A program made the position numbers and the translations under genes. Below the pieces are notes generated by a model that was not told where the DNA came from, did not search any database, and was given only the letters and a program-made list of their open reading frames with translations. From Dacryopinax spathularia (lineage: Eukaryota; Basidiomycota; Dacrymycetes; Dacrymycetales; Dacrymycetaceae), in contig JBBPFI010000005.1 of the NCBI GenBank assembly GCA_037974965.1, forward strand, positions 2,069,438-2,133,437: a stretch of DNA of 64,000 bases, in the 5' to 3' direction. Shown piece by piece: positions 10,981 through 23,174 of the stretch. Within the stretch, counting starts at the first letter, position 1. Every line of letters starts with the position of its first letter.

Positions 10981-13900
10981 CTACATCTCCATCGTATCCC
11001 CCCATCCCCGATTCCCGCGACTACCGCTCCCTCTGCTCGAAGTCGCTCGCAAATCGGGGGATGAAGCCCTCGGCAACAGGCTCGGGCCAGTGAACCCAAG
11101 GAAGGACCGCACCCTCGGTGCAGGAGTAGGCGTCGTATGCTCCCACGGCTCCACCTCCTGTATCTCATCCGACTCTTCACCGTCCACTTCCACAGGACGG
11201 CTGGTGGTAAGACCAAGACCTTTGGCTTGTGTGCGAGCGAGTGAGCGAGAGCGCTGCGGTGCTGGCTCGGACTCGGGACGCATGTCGATGTCTTCTTCTA
11301 CGTCGAGCTCGTCTTCCGCGTCTGTGATGTAGGACTGGGCAAGGGACATGGCTTCGTCCTCGTCCTGCTCCCGCACTCTGCGGCGAAGATAAGGATCAGA
11401 AGCGGCCTTCTCCTTCCCTCTCCCTTGGCGAGAACCCGGTTCGTCGTCATACGACGCTTCCTGCTCGTGTGACTGCTCGCGATCCAGGTCCTCCTCCTCT
11501 TCCAGATCAGGGCCGACATCGCTCTCCTCGCTAATATCGCTCGCATCATCATCCAGGACATCATCCTCGATCATAGCGCCATCCTCGTCCCGCTCCGCAC
11601 CCCACTCAAACACGTCCAAGAACGTCTCTTGGCCCCGATTGCAAGCGCTGACGACCCTCCGACCCCAGCCGGCCACTTGCCATACCCCGCCGACGTCGGT
11701 AAGCAGGTCGCGCCGCCATTCGCCTTTATCCGCGTCCCACATCTTGAGACTGCCTTCGCTCCCACTCAGGACGCGGAACTCGTCGTGTAGGAAACAGGTG
11801 ATGGCGGCTGGATGACCGGTGAGGGTATGCAGCAGCTGGCCGGTGGTAGGGGACCAGACGCGCAGAGTAGAGTCTGCAGCGGCGGAGATGAGCTGAGTAG
11901 GCCGAACGGAGAGGAGTCCAACGAGCGACGTATGCCCAGCGAGGGAATGCAAACACTGCCCTGTTTGAAGAGACCAGATACGGACGGTGCCGTCCATCGA
12001 GCCGGAGGCGCACTGTTCCCGGACGGGGTCGAGCGCGACGCTGTAGACTGCCGACACGTATTATTTCTCCATCCGCATGGAGAGGATCCGGAGAGGACTC
12101 ACCTTTCTGCGCATGTCCTGACAGGACGAAGCGACACTCGCCAGTGGCCATATCCCATACCCGGACGGTGCAGTCATAGCTGCCGGAGACCAGCGTCCTT
12201 CCCTTCGCCACAAGCGCACGCACTGCGCTCGTGTGGCCGGCGAACATGCGGACATGGAATGGATTGCGGTTCGGTTCATCCTACGTCGTTGTCAGCCAGT
12301 ATTCAAAGAGCCACAGTAAAGGAAAGGTAGGGAGAGAAGAAGATTAAAGGATTCACGACATACCCTGTCAGTGTGATCCGGCTCCGTCGTCCCCGGACTC
12401 TTGTACTCCTGCTCTCCCTCTCTCGGGAGATACCACAACCTCAGCGTGTTATCTCTACTGCCAGTGATAATCATCCTCCTCCTCGGCCACGCGCCCTTCT
12501 CGCCCTTCTCCACGATCTGCAAGCACCTCACAGTGCTCGTATGACCCGCGAATACATGGGTGTTCGTCCCTGTTCTTAGGTCCCATACTCGGACTGTACG
12601 ATCGGTGGAACCGGATACAAGCGTGTTGTGTACGAATTGGAGCGCCCACACACCGCCCGAGTGGCCGTTCAGGGTTTGGGTGAGCATGCCTGTTACTGGG
12701 GAGTGGACGTGGATCGTGTGCTCGTCCGAGGCGGAGACGATACGCGTTGAGGAGATCTGGAGGCATGTGACGACTGTCTGGGTCGGGAGGGGGATGGTGA
12801 GCTGTGATGGAGGTTGAGTGAGTGCTTGCTGCAGACGCAGGCGGTAGCGGAGAAGCGTCTTCAGTGGGTGTGGTGGGCGAATTGTGGGCGGGTAGTCTGT
12901 TGGTGCTCGTTGGTGGAAGCTGAGCCTCATCGACGGCGGGAGCGAGGTCCGGGAGGGCTCTTCGAACCAGAGCTTATACTGCTTTAGCAGGCTGCGCCAG
13001 AGCGGACCTTCGTTCTCGATCAGGTCGCGCCAGTTGCGGCATACGCGGCAGCATCGGAGGAGGGAGCGGAGGTCGAGGTACTGGAGGATCTGGAGGGAGA
13101 GCTCCGTGGGCAGGAGGGTGAGGAAGTCGCGCGACAGGGCGGGGGTGATGAACCCGTCAGCGGCACGGAGGACCGTGAGCGGGGAGAGCTTGATGAGGGA
13201 GAGGAGGACGTGTGTTTGGAGTTGGGCGGGGAGTTGCGAGTACTGCGTGAGCAGCGTAGGGAGGGACATGAGCGTCTGAAGCGGGAGGATCGGCAGCTCT
13301 GGCGGGCTGTTCGAGTACGTCGTCGTCACCGTCGAGCTCTCCGCCTGAGCAGGCTCGCTCACGCTAGGCGGGGGCGAGTTGCTCGGCGAAGGCAGTGGGT
13401 GTAACCCAGGTCCATTCGTTACTCCATGCGTCTGGAGATGCAGCGCACGCGCCTTCTTCCTCGGCGGGGAAGGTGGAGGAGGCGAAGGCGGCCCCTCGCT
13501 CATCCTCACATCCCCCTGCGTGCTCGTACTCACGTTCAACGAGCTCGCAGCCTGCGTGCTCAGTTGCGAACACGCGCCCACACTCTGCCCCCGCTGCTGC
13601 TGCTGCTCAGCGTTGTTGTTATTGCTCAGCATCCGTTTCCTCCCCTTGCCACCACTGCTGCCCGAGCTACCGGGCGTAGGCGCGCCCTGCGACTCACGCA
13701 GGGAGCGCTCGACCGCTTCCTCGCTCTCTGCATCACGCCGGACGCGCACCCAGCTCTCCCCTCGCTCGTGGGACGATCGAAGCTCGGCCTCTGCTACGCC
13801 CGGGTCGCCAGAATGATACTTCGCCCTAACACCAGGGAGGAAGTACGCCTGTGCTTGGGCCGGTAATGGCGCGTGCAGCAGGGGGTAGTTGGGCGGTGAG

Positions 13901-14215
13901 ATGAGAGTAGGGATGACGCGTTGCGTCGGCGACAATGGCGTGAGATGCGGGTACAACGTCCCAGGCGAAGGAGGCAGCGGCAGAGGGATAGGAGGATAAA
14001 CAGTCGTCTGCGTCGTCGTTGTCGTCACACTACCCCATCCAAGTTCAATCAGTACGACAAACGACGCGTAACACGCATGTATGCGCGCTAAAATGGACGT
14101 ACACGGTCGTCGTTGTCGAGGGGAGCAGCGTAAGCGTGGGTACTGGCTGCTGCCCCTCTCTCTGGTGATGCACCTGGCCCTGCTGCTGCTGGTGCAGGGC
14201 TGCGTCTGCGTCCAT
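10981..14215 (-). CDS. F-box/WD40 SCF substrate receptor, Cdc4/Pop1-like
   Basis: By family knowledge this is the substrate-binding subunit of an SCF ubiquitin ligase. The F-box binds Skp1 and the WD40 propeller binds phosphorylated substrates such as cell-cycle inhibitors. Four exons (14215-14103, 14029-12364, 12280-12103, 12047-10981) join in phase to 1007 residues. After a long Pro/Ser/Gln-rich N terminus, the F-box is seen as LPTELSLQILQYLDLRSLLR..CRNWRDLI at about residue 345. Seven WD40 blades follow (for example LVSGSTDRTVRVWD, SGSYDCTVRVWD, SGSMDGTVRIWS). The last 170 or so residues are acidic, with DDDASDISEESD and LEEEEDLD runs. Introns 2 and 3 split the propeller. Cdc4/Fbw7/Pop1 is the closest named family, but exact orthology needs a tree. 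Confidence 0.9.
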
Positions 14216-15396
14216 CGTTCGATGACCCAGTTTTAGCAAGTATAAATTAGAGTTGTGCAAGGGTTCGGTCGGTGCTGGATGGCGTTCTGGTGAAAGGTGA
14301 TGGGAAGTCAGGCCGTGCTGATGGTCGTAGTTGGTATAAATGCAGTCAAAGGCCAAATGAGCAGTCAGAGAGGCGTCACACCCAGCCAAAGTGAAGGGGT
14401 GGTAGGTGACAAGCAGGCTGGGTGAGCAGGGTGAGGATGGTGACGAGTGGACAGAAGGGGAGTGAGGAGGGAGGAGGGAGCGGGAGACGCGCGCGGTGTG
14501 AGCGATGAGGGCGCAATCGCCCGCCTTCGTCCGCCTCTCTGCTGCCACTACTGCCGAGAGCACAGCGAATAATCCAGTCATACACGTGATCCGTACACAT
14601 GCCTCAATCCCTGCATCCTTACGTGCGACATTACACCACCACCAAAAGCCAGCAAGACAAAGGCCACCACCCTGTCAAGTGAGGCAGTGCCCTCCTTTGT
14701 TCTTGCATTCCGACGCATGGGCCTCCTTCTGCAGCAGGGGATGATGGTTACTATGCGATATCCTTACCATACCCGCATTACTCTCTATCAGAGCGCTTGA
14801 TGAACTCGGTTAGCAAAACCCCTTGCAACTAGTACTGGGGACGTTTGGCTGCTAGGGGACGCGAGACGACAAGCGCCCTGTCTCTGATACACCTCAGTCA
14901 ACCCTCTTTCACAACGCGTGGTTCAGCCCAGCCATCCCAGCCACGCATCTGCTTCATATGTTCCAAACATCGCTATTTTTGCCAATTTTTCTTCTTGTGT
15001 GCGCTGTTGGAGCTCTCACGCTAGGGGGGAGGAGCTCCAAAATTGAGACCTGAAGGACTGGCTGGTTGCTGGAGTGGCGTATCCAGTCTGAACGTGCGTG
15101 AAGCAGCCGTTTGGGGCCAGAGAGGTACGCGGCGCGCCTTGACGGCTTTCTTTTTTGCCAAACCATGATATATCATTAGTACACACTCGTACAATAAGAC
15201 GGCCTTTTGACTGGAGTCACGTCTTGACGGGTTCATCTGAGCTGTGCAAAATAAAAATGAAGGCGAAAAAGCCAACCACAACCAACAAAGCAGAATGAAA
15301 GAGATAACGAAGTCAAACCACCTCAACACGCATCATACCACGCCTCACCCACATGCTAAGTCCGGCCTCGCGGAAGGTTGACATGCCCCGCAGCCT
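14216..15396. other. Promoter-side spacer of the F-box/WD40 gene
   Basis: This 1.2-kb region upstream of the F-box/WD40 gene also takes the 3' end of the next minus-strand gene. It contains pyrimidine-rich tracts. No frame with domain features, tRNA or clear repeat was found. Confidence 0.5.
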
Positions 15397-18300
15397 CTAA
15401 TGATCCCTATGCCTTGTCTCCTCATCCTCCAGCGCCTTCCTCTTCCTCACCAGCTGGCTCATAACGCGTTTCTCATGCATCTGTACATCCGACAAATGAT
15501 TCGGAAGCGGAAAGCACTCCAATCAGCCACGTTCACACACCCTCCTAAGGGGGCCCAGGGCAAGCAAGAGAGACGCACCTCCTGCATCTTGAGCTTCTGC
15601 AGCCTGTACCAGTTCATGCTCTTCCCGAGCGTCTTGACGAGTATATGCACAGGCGTGTCGATCCCCGGATCACCTTGTTTCCACCCGGCGGGCTTGACGA
15701 CCCGCGTGTACTTGGGCTCGATGAAGTCTTCCCGCTTTACGTCCGGGAACCGCTGGACGTATTCGTCCAGTGGGAAAAAGCCTTTCTTTTTGATCAGGGC
15801 GTCTTCCATCCGCTGCTCGATGACGGGCGAGAGCTCGTTGTAGGTCACCCAGACGTGCGCGGGCGGGAGGATCGCAGCGGCGTCGTTTGAGCCGGTGGTG
15901 ATGATCCGGTTCAGCGTCTCGGCGATGGCGACCACGGAGCGGTCTTCAAGATCGCCAGGGTCGAAGGGCGAAGTGGTGGAAATATGAATAGTGCGGCCTA
16001 TATGCATGTTCAGCAGACTTTCAGACGCATATATGCTGGACATACGGTTCATATCCCAATGACTGAGCCAGATACCAACGAGCATGGACCCAGCGGGCGC
16101 AAAGATCCTCGTCCTGCGGATATTTGCGAAAAGCCAGTCTTCATCCTTGACCACCTTGCCCGTCCGTTCGCCGATCGTCGTCGTCTTACCTCGTCTCGGG
16201 CTGCCATCAGGTCAGCTATATCCACAGAAGGGCAGGGAGAAAGGAGAAGGAATAAGAGAAAGAAGTGGACGCACCGATTCTTAGCCCAAGTCAACGCCAA
16301 ATACTTCCTCTGCCCCGAATACGTCTCATCCCGCATGACGAAATCCCTCGCCGGCCAGCCATGCTGCAGAATCTTCTCCTGAATATCCTTGAACGTCTTC
16401 AACCCCAACGGTGACTCGGCATCGCTGTCCAGGATCTCGGGCACGGCCATGCGGAGCACGTTCTCTTTCCAGAGGTTTTCGCAGGCGTTGAGGACGGTCT
16501 CGATTTGGAGTTCTTGGTCGACGTCGTCCGGGACTTCCCAGACGGCTAGTTCGAGTTCGCCGGTTCCCAACCTATTCGAACACGCAGTCAGCACCACTCT
16601 ACCATCTCTTTTGCACTTCCCAACTCGACAGAGCGAGCGCACAGAAGGATGAATGGCAGAAAGGAAGGAATGGAAGGACGCACCTCGCATGACTCAAATT
16701 ACACGTCTTCCTCCCCTCATCAAACAACTCCTTACACCTCCATTTCCCGACCCCAAGCCTCCCACTCCCACCACCACAATCCGAGCACCGCTTATACTTC
16801 TCCGTACACGGCAAGCACACAACCTCCACGGCAAACATGAGCGCTGCGCCTTCCCGCCTGGGCACTATCCCGCCCCGCCCACGAGTGCGGAGGCAGACAT
16901 CGCATACTGTCGGAAGTGTGCAGTCTTCAGTCTGCTTGACGCGTTTGCGCACACCCTGTTGGGCGGGTACGGCAGGTGCGCAGGCAGAACAGAGATAATG
17001 CATGTCGAACGGCTCGTCAAGCTCTTGTTTCGTCCCCCTCAAGAGGAGCTTCGCGATGCCCGCTCCGCACTGAGCGCAGGAAGCGAGCTGCTCAAGTAAG
17101 AGCTTCTTGCTCCTCTTCGTAGTGGGAATAATAGTGGGCTGTGCTTGCTGACCCGCACCGACACTGCTCCCCCCCGTGTTCCCCGACCCAGAGCCAGAGC
17201 CAGACCCGGTAGAGGAAGGGACCAGCGCCATCTCCGGACTCTGGCCGACACTTGCCGACCCGGACCTACTGCCACTCGCGCTCGCCCCTGCCCCCGCTGA
17301 GGGAGGTGAGAGTTGCGCGAGCGAAGGTGCACTAGGCGTAGGCTCGAAACCCCCTGCACTGGCGATACTCGAGATGAGCGCTTTGGTCTGGTCGAATATG
17401 CTCGCCGGGGCGCCGTTGTGTATCTGCCCCAGGCCCGGTATGCCACCTGACTGAGTAGCCCCGCTTCCGGCAGTGGCGGCTCTGTGGTCCTCGGCCACTC
17501 CTCCGGTAGGAGCAGAAGGCGAGCCCTTGCCGCTCCCGCCCGAGTCGTCCACCAACAGCTCTTCGGGACTGGGCAGTTCCTCGCCGACGGGTGTATCGCC
17601 CGGTGGAGCGGGGGGAGGGACGTAACTAGGCTCGTTCTGCAGGAGCTCGGCGAGGATATCGTCGAATGCTGCGTCGTCCACTCCGAGCGGGAACGAGGGG
17701 TCCGCAAGGCCAAGGTTGAGCGAAGAGAGGTTCATCGCGCTCCCCCCTACCGACTGGCCCAACTGCGCTTGCTGCTGCTGTTGCTGTTGCTGATTTTGTT
17801 GTTGATCTTGCTGCTGATTGTTCGAGGAGCCTGAAGGCGGAGGAGGAGTCGAGCCGGAGAGCCAACCAGCCTGCATATTCGCCTGCAGGAAATTGAGCGG
17901 GAAATTCGAGAAGTCGAAGTTCGGTCCTCCGTTCCCTGCCGACTGGCCAGGTTGGTCCGTCGCGGGGTACGCGAGCGAGGCTGCTCCTCCGCGGGCGTAG
18001 TAGGCGTTCCCGGAGTGCTGGGGTGCGAGCGGCCCCTGCGAGCCGGGCGAGCCATTTGCGCCTGGTGGGGTGGGACCGTTGTTCCCTGCTTGGGCAGGAC
18101 CGCCGGCGCTGTTCGGTACTGCTCCTCCGACGGCTGCGAGCGAAGCTTGGGTTTGTAGATGTGCGAGTGCGAGCTCGGCCTCCCTCTCCTTCCGTTTCTC
18201 AGCTGCGATCTGTAACTCCAATTCCCTAAGCTTGATCGTCTCCCTCGCCAGCTCCAGCCTGACCCTTTGTTCTTCGATCGACGACGCCGACGCTTGGGGT

Positions 18301-18437
18301 TGTTGTGGTTGTTGCTGAGGTTGTTGTTGCTGCTGAGGTTGGGGAGGGAGAGTGGAGTAGGAGAGGGAGGGGTCGAACGGGGTAGTGTATTGCGGCATCC
18401 AGGGGATACCGCTGGCGTTGTTTTGGGTTGGGTCCAT
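15397..18437 (-). CDS. Unrecognised protein with Cys pairs and long Gln/Ser-rich N terminus
   Basis: Function not recognised. Exons 18437-16684, 16571-16275, 16200-15579 and 15480-15397 join in phase to about 918 residues. A further in-frame 48-nt intron with a GTATGT donor may lie near 15994-16045. The N-terminal 500 residues are disordered, with Gln runs, a charged helix (EEQRVRLELARETIKLRELE) and Ser/Gly-rich stretches. Around residues 460-580 come five Cys pairs (CAQCG, CSAC, CDVC, CLPC, CSDC), spaced like a zinc-binding module. The C-terminal 320 residues look folded (WAKNR, then WLFANIRRTRIFAPAGS) and end in a basic helix. Gln-rich plus zinc-like architecture suggests a nuclear regulator, but this is inference only. 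Three donors are GTGCGT. Confidence 0.8.
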
Positions 18438-19648
18438 CGTTGTTTGGTCGGGGGAGGGAGCCCGAGGAGGACGGCGGAGGGGAGAGAGAGGAGGACGAGG
18501 ACGAGTTGCTAGCGAGCTAGCTGTTGTTGCTGACTCGGACGACAATGATTTCGAGAATGACAGTATCGAGGTGGACGTTCAGAGCCAATGTAGATCCGAC
18601 CAGAGGAAGACCACGTCACCCAGCCAAGTACAGAGCAAGAGGAGAGGTTGTCGTCACCCGGCCGCCTTGGACAGGACTGAGACTGAGAACGGTGAACGGG
18701 ACGACCGGCGCAGCAGCACAGGACAGGTTCCAATTCTAGCGCGGGGTCCCTATCGAACGGATATTGCAGTGCCCCGTTCTTCTCTTCTTCGCACGGTGAA
18801 ATGGTTGGCGTAAGCAGGTAAGCAACAAGCAATAATCAATCGAGTCGATAACTGTTACAAGTATGTAGGAGGTCTGCAAGGAGTGAATAGTCCTTCGAGC
18901 AGACTGCTAAGAAGGCCACTACGACTGACACCCGCGATACCCGCCATCCCCGCCCACACCCACCTCTCTCTGTGAGAGTGCCCGGTCCCTTCGTCCGCCG
19001 AAACAGCCCGGCGGCCATTCTGCCAATCTGCGGCACACACAACGCGCGTCTCACGCCGGGAAGCAGTGGCAGTGCTCTCATTACTTCACCCTCACCGGGA
19101 AGGATGACTAACCGGCCATTCGGCCCTCCCTTCCTGCTTCCTTCCTCCTGCTCCTGCGAAGGGGAAGATTGATGACTCATCATGAATGAGCCAACTATAC
19201 CACTCCCTGTCCGTCCCTTCGAACTCCTTCTGGTCTGCGCAGCACTGCTTTCAGAGAGAGGGGAAAACTGTACCGTTTGAAATGCGGGGAATGGCCGAGG
19301 GTCGGCGATGGTTGCCTTTTAGGGGAAGATGAGTCGGAGGAAGCGCTCGCCCGTTGCCACAAACTTGCAATGATCAGAGGAAGATGATTGTCCATAGCAA
19401 CAAGTCGTGGAGAGTTGTAGAGCGCGGTCAATGCCTCCCTCAGCAGCAGTACATAACTCAAGAGGCGTTTGAAGCGCTCCTACCGTTAACATTCTGCTTA
19501 CCAAAATAAGCGCCCGCGAAGCCCTAAGCCGGTGGAGACATCGGCCAAGCATTATGATCGCGCATGCAACGGGTCATTGTCCTCATATTATCATTTCATA
19601 AGCCCTGCACATCCAGCCCCATACGGGCAACCCAAATGAAAAGAAAAA
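18438..19648. other. Intergenic region, no supported gene
   Basis: This 1.2-kb region lies between the Cys-pair gene's 5' end and the mannosidase 3' end. Short overlapping frames on both strands (up to 142 codons) share no domain features. It probably holds the promoter of the upstream gene. Confidence 0.5.
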
Positions 19649-22581
19649 TCAAAACCCGCCCGTAACGATACTAGGCGGCAAATCCCCCTCCCCCGTCCCC
19701 CAGCTCCCCGGCTCGCTCCCCAACACAAGCTCCAACTTCCCTCCCTGGGAGAAAATAGAATGATCGATCCAGTTCTTCGTGTAGGTCTTCCCGTTCAGCG
19801 TGGCGGAAGTTATGTATTTGTTAGTGGTGGCGCCGTCCCAGTTTTGGGCGGTGATTTGGGCGGTGGTGCCGGTGGAGGGGTTGGTTATTGTTATGCTTGG
19901 GAAGAGGGGGGTGGAGAGGAGGTAGGTGTTTTGCCCTATTAGGAGGAGATCAGTGTGTGTGTGTGGGGGGAGAAGAGTAGGGAAAGCGCTTGCCTGCGAC
20001 GGGGAACAACCCCAGGCTCGCCCAAACGACATACGACCCCATAGCGCCACTATCATCGTTCCCCGGCAACCCATTCGTGCTCGTATTAAAGTAATTATTC
20101 AACGTCGTAAGCACCCGATCGACAGTCTTGTCCGGCCGGCCGGCGTAGTTATACAGGAACGTAGGAAGAAACCCGGGCTCGTCACCGATGTCGCTGTAGG
20201 AGTGCTCGAAGAGCGTGTCGAGCCGGGAGATGAAGGTCGATGTGCCGCCCATGAGGTTGTCGATTAGGTATTGCATGTTGTGCGGGAAGTAGAAGGAGTA
20301 TTGCCCTGTATCGCGGTCAGAAGGGGTAGACGACGGTAAAATGCGATGACGACTTACAGGAAGACGCTTCGTAGAACTCGCCCTATGCAGATTGGTGAGA
20401 AGTTTCAATGGAGCGATCAGGCTTACTCACCCCTTCAGGATTGAGGTAACAGCTCGTATGCCCCAAGACGGGCGAGCAGAACCTCGGATCTACATACATG
20501 AACGAGCCATTCTACTCACATTCAGAACGTTACTAGCATACGACCCGAGAGACTCACCGAGTACCGCGGTTGAATGAATCCAGTGAAACCATCGCTCTCG
20601 ACAGCCGAATCCCAGATGTTTACGGCGTCCATCGACTTGTTTAGGTAGTACTCGTACGTCTTGGTATCACCCAACCCCTTGGCGATCAGGGCGATTCCGA
20701 AATCGTTGTATGCGTACTCGAGCAGACGGGAAGCGCTCCTATGAACCCATTTAGCGCCAAGTCCCTAAATCATCAGCGAAGTACGGACCTTCCCACTGTA
20801 CTACCAGGACTCATCGGATCGGACGTGTCATTGACGGGAATGTAACCCAATTTCGCTCGACTCGAGATACCGCCTCGTCCTTCCAAGCCCCAAAGGTACG
20901 GCTCGACAGTCGCGTCCTTCAGCACGGCGGCATAGCCGTCGTCCCAGTTGATACCGGCTGAGATGCCCTTGACGTAAGAATCAGACAGTAGACTGTCGGC
21001 ATTACTTCCCTATCGGTTGTCACTCAGTGACTCGTGGACTTATGGGTACGATTGCTTACTCCTTGAGTGTATCCCATATCCGTCGACATCCGGCAGTCTG
21101 GCAACCACCCGGTATGCCTGTACACATCGATCACTGCCCGAACCACCTCTGCCTGTGCGCCAGGCTGTAAGATCGTCCATAACGGATGAACAACACGGAA
21201 CGAGTCCCAAATGCAGTAGTAAGAATCGTAGTACGGCTCAGTCGAGTCCGGCCAAAGCGGGTTGTCGCCCGTCAGGTTCATAGGTGAGATGAACGATCGA
21301 TACAGCGATGACCAGAAGAGCGTCTGCAGCTCGGACGAGACGCCGGTCGAATCGACCTGGATGTTGGTGAGCAGGTCGTTCCATGTTGCGCGAGCGGTTG
21401 AGCGGGTGATGTCGAACGAGGCGGATGTGACCGATGGGATTTCGGACTCGGCGTAGGAACAGGCTTTGCCTGTGGACATCCAGGAGATGCCGATGCGAGC
21501 GAGGATGGAGGTCGTGTCGTTTCCGAACTGGAACAGCGCACCCAATTGATCGCCTGATTACGTGTTAGATACGTATTATCCGCTGTAGACATATTTACCC
21601 GCAGAACCACCGCTGCTAAGGGAAGTAGCGCCAATCTCGATATCGCCGTTCTCGTAGATCGCATAGTTTTGGACATTCGGCACGTCCATACAGAAATAGA
21701 CGTTGTAAGATCCAACGCCGAAACTGGGAAGATATTCTCCACTTCCGGTAATACGTGTGATCGTCTGACCCTGCTGGGGCTGGGACATCCGCACGATGTT
21801 CAGGCTACCGTTGCCTTGGAACGAATGGGAGAGATCGTTCGTAAGGTCGAACAGCAATACAGGCGAGCTGATCGACGTATTGGTCGTGACCCGGTGCAGT
21901 GCAGCGTGGTTCGTCGTTGTGACCTCAGCGGTGTACCCATTTTGCAGACCAATCGAAAAATATCCCGGACTTCCAGCTGGACAAAGCGGTTAGGATGATT
22001 CCATGTGAACTGTGATATACCACCTACTGGCAGAGTTCTCAACCCGTGGAACAACGCGACTGGACTCGTCCGTTACGCAACTAGTGAGGTCACCGGAGCA
22101 GACGATGGGTAGGACTTTGAACTGCCCCATGCTTGGTCCGCCTCCGGTGCCATCATCGTGCAAGGGCGAGATACCGCTGTTGAGAGGGAAGCTTCAGTAT
22201 ATAGACCCGGGTATGACACAAGACATACCGTATTGGAGACCCATCTGAAACGAAGCCGCCTTGATTGTCGCTAGAGTCGCAGTCCGCGACAGCTTTTACC
22301 GGTGCATAAGGGCTGTTCGTTGGTAAGACGGTGTCATACCAAAACGCGATATCGGGCACATACAGGGTTGATCCAGCAAAGACATGTCCACCGTTGCTGG
22401 TCCCAATAAAGGGGTCAACTACGAAGGGTCAGAGCAGTCGAAGGGTATAGACGTTCGATAACTCACCGAATCTTGCCGGGTCTGGATCAGCTCTAATCAC
22501 AAGCCCACTCGCGGCCTGCGAATGCAGCAATAGAGCAAGCAAGGCCGCTCCAGTCTTTCGTCCCCGAGACAGTAGCATCAT
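19649..22581 (-). CDS. Secreted GH92 alpha-mannosidase
   Basis: Family 92 glycoside hydrolases are calcium-dependent exo-alpha-mannosidases that trim mannose, often alpha-1,2-linked, from glycans or mannoproteins. The start MMLLSRGRKTG, followed by a hydrophobic Ala/Leu stretch to about residue 25, reads as a signal peptide. Spliced exons then give VDPFIGTSNGGHVFAG, VKAVADCDSSDNQGG and GISPLHDDGTGGG, the N-terminal GH92 boxes. WDSFRVVHPLWTILQPG and GWLPDCRMSTDMGYTQG follow, and near the end GNDDSGAMGSYVVWASLGLFPV. The coding sequence is broken by about nine to ten short introns. I traced several (for example between STL and PYAPVKAVAD, and before GISPLHDD) but not all, so the span is given as one. 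The frame ends in ITGGF-like residues and TGA at 19649. Confidence 0.88.
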
Positions 22582-23174
22582 CTTTGCTAGGAGCAGACAC
22601 AAGCCGGCATTTCGAAACTGGCCAGCAGAGGGAGTGGTTCATATAGGCCGCGGCTGCCCGTGCCTGTGTGCTCGAGGCGGCTGGCCGGTTCATTGTGCGA
22701 TGGGCCATGTCACATGGGGATGTTGGATGTTGGAATGTTGGAATGTTCCTCAGTCTCGGCGAGTTCGAACATGGACTCTATTCGGGATGTGGGTACAGAG
22801 ATGCTCACGAGAACACGTTCCTCATTGTCCTGCGGTTTGTTGAGGTCATAGCGAAGCAGAGACATGCGGGGAAGAAGTCGCGTTCCAACGCTTTCGAAGG
22901 TAAGGGACGCGAGGTTCGGCTTGCCGAAAACGCTTCTTTCGCGCTCGAGCACACGACAACAGCGTCAGCCGTACGTTGAGATCAAGTATCAACTTCCTTC
23001 TAAATACAACATGTTTATATTTCGACAATATTAGGTCGACCTGCCGACCACATAGGAGAACCAGATATATCTGTGGACATATGGGGAACCCCAGAAAAAA
23101 CAGAAGAGAAATACGGAAGAGTCCACGAAGAAGGCGCTAGCAAAGGAGGAACATCCTGCCGACTGCCCGAATGC
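22582..23174. other. Spacer upstream of mannosidase
   Basis: This 593-bp region holds the presumed promoter of the GH92 gene and the 3' UTR of the SH3 membrane protein gene. It includes a short GATGTTGGAATGTTGGAATG tandem repeat near 22717-22745. Nothing else was seen. Confidence 0.5.
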
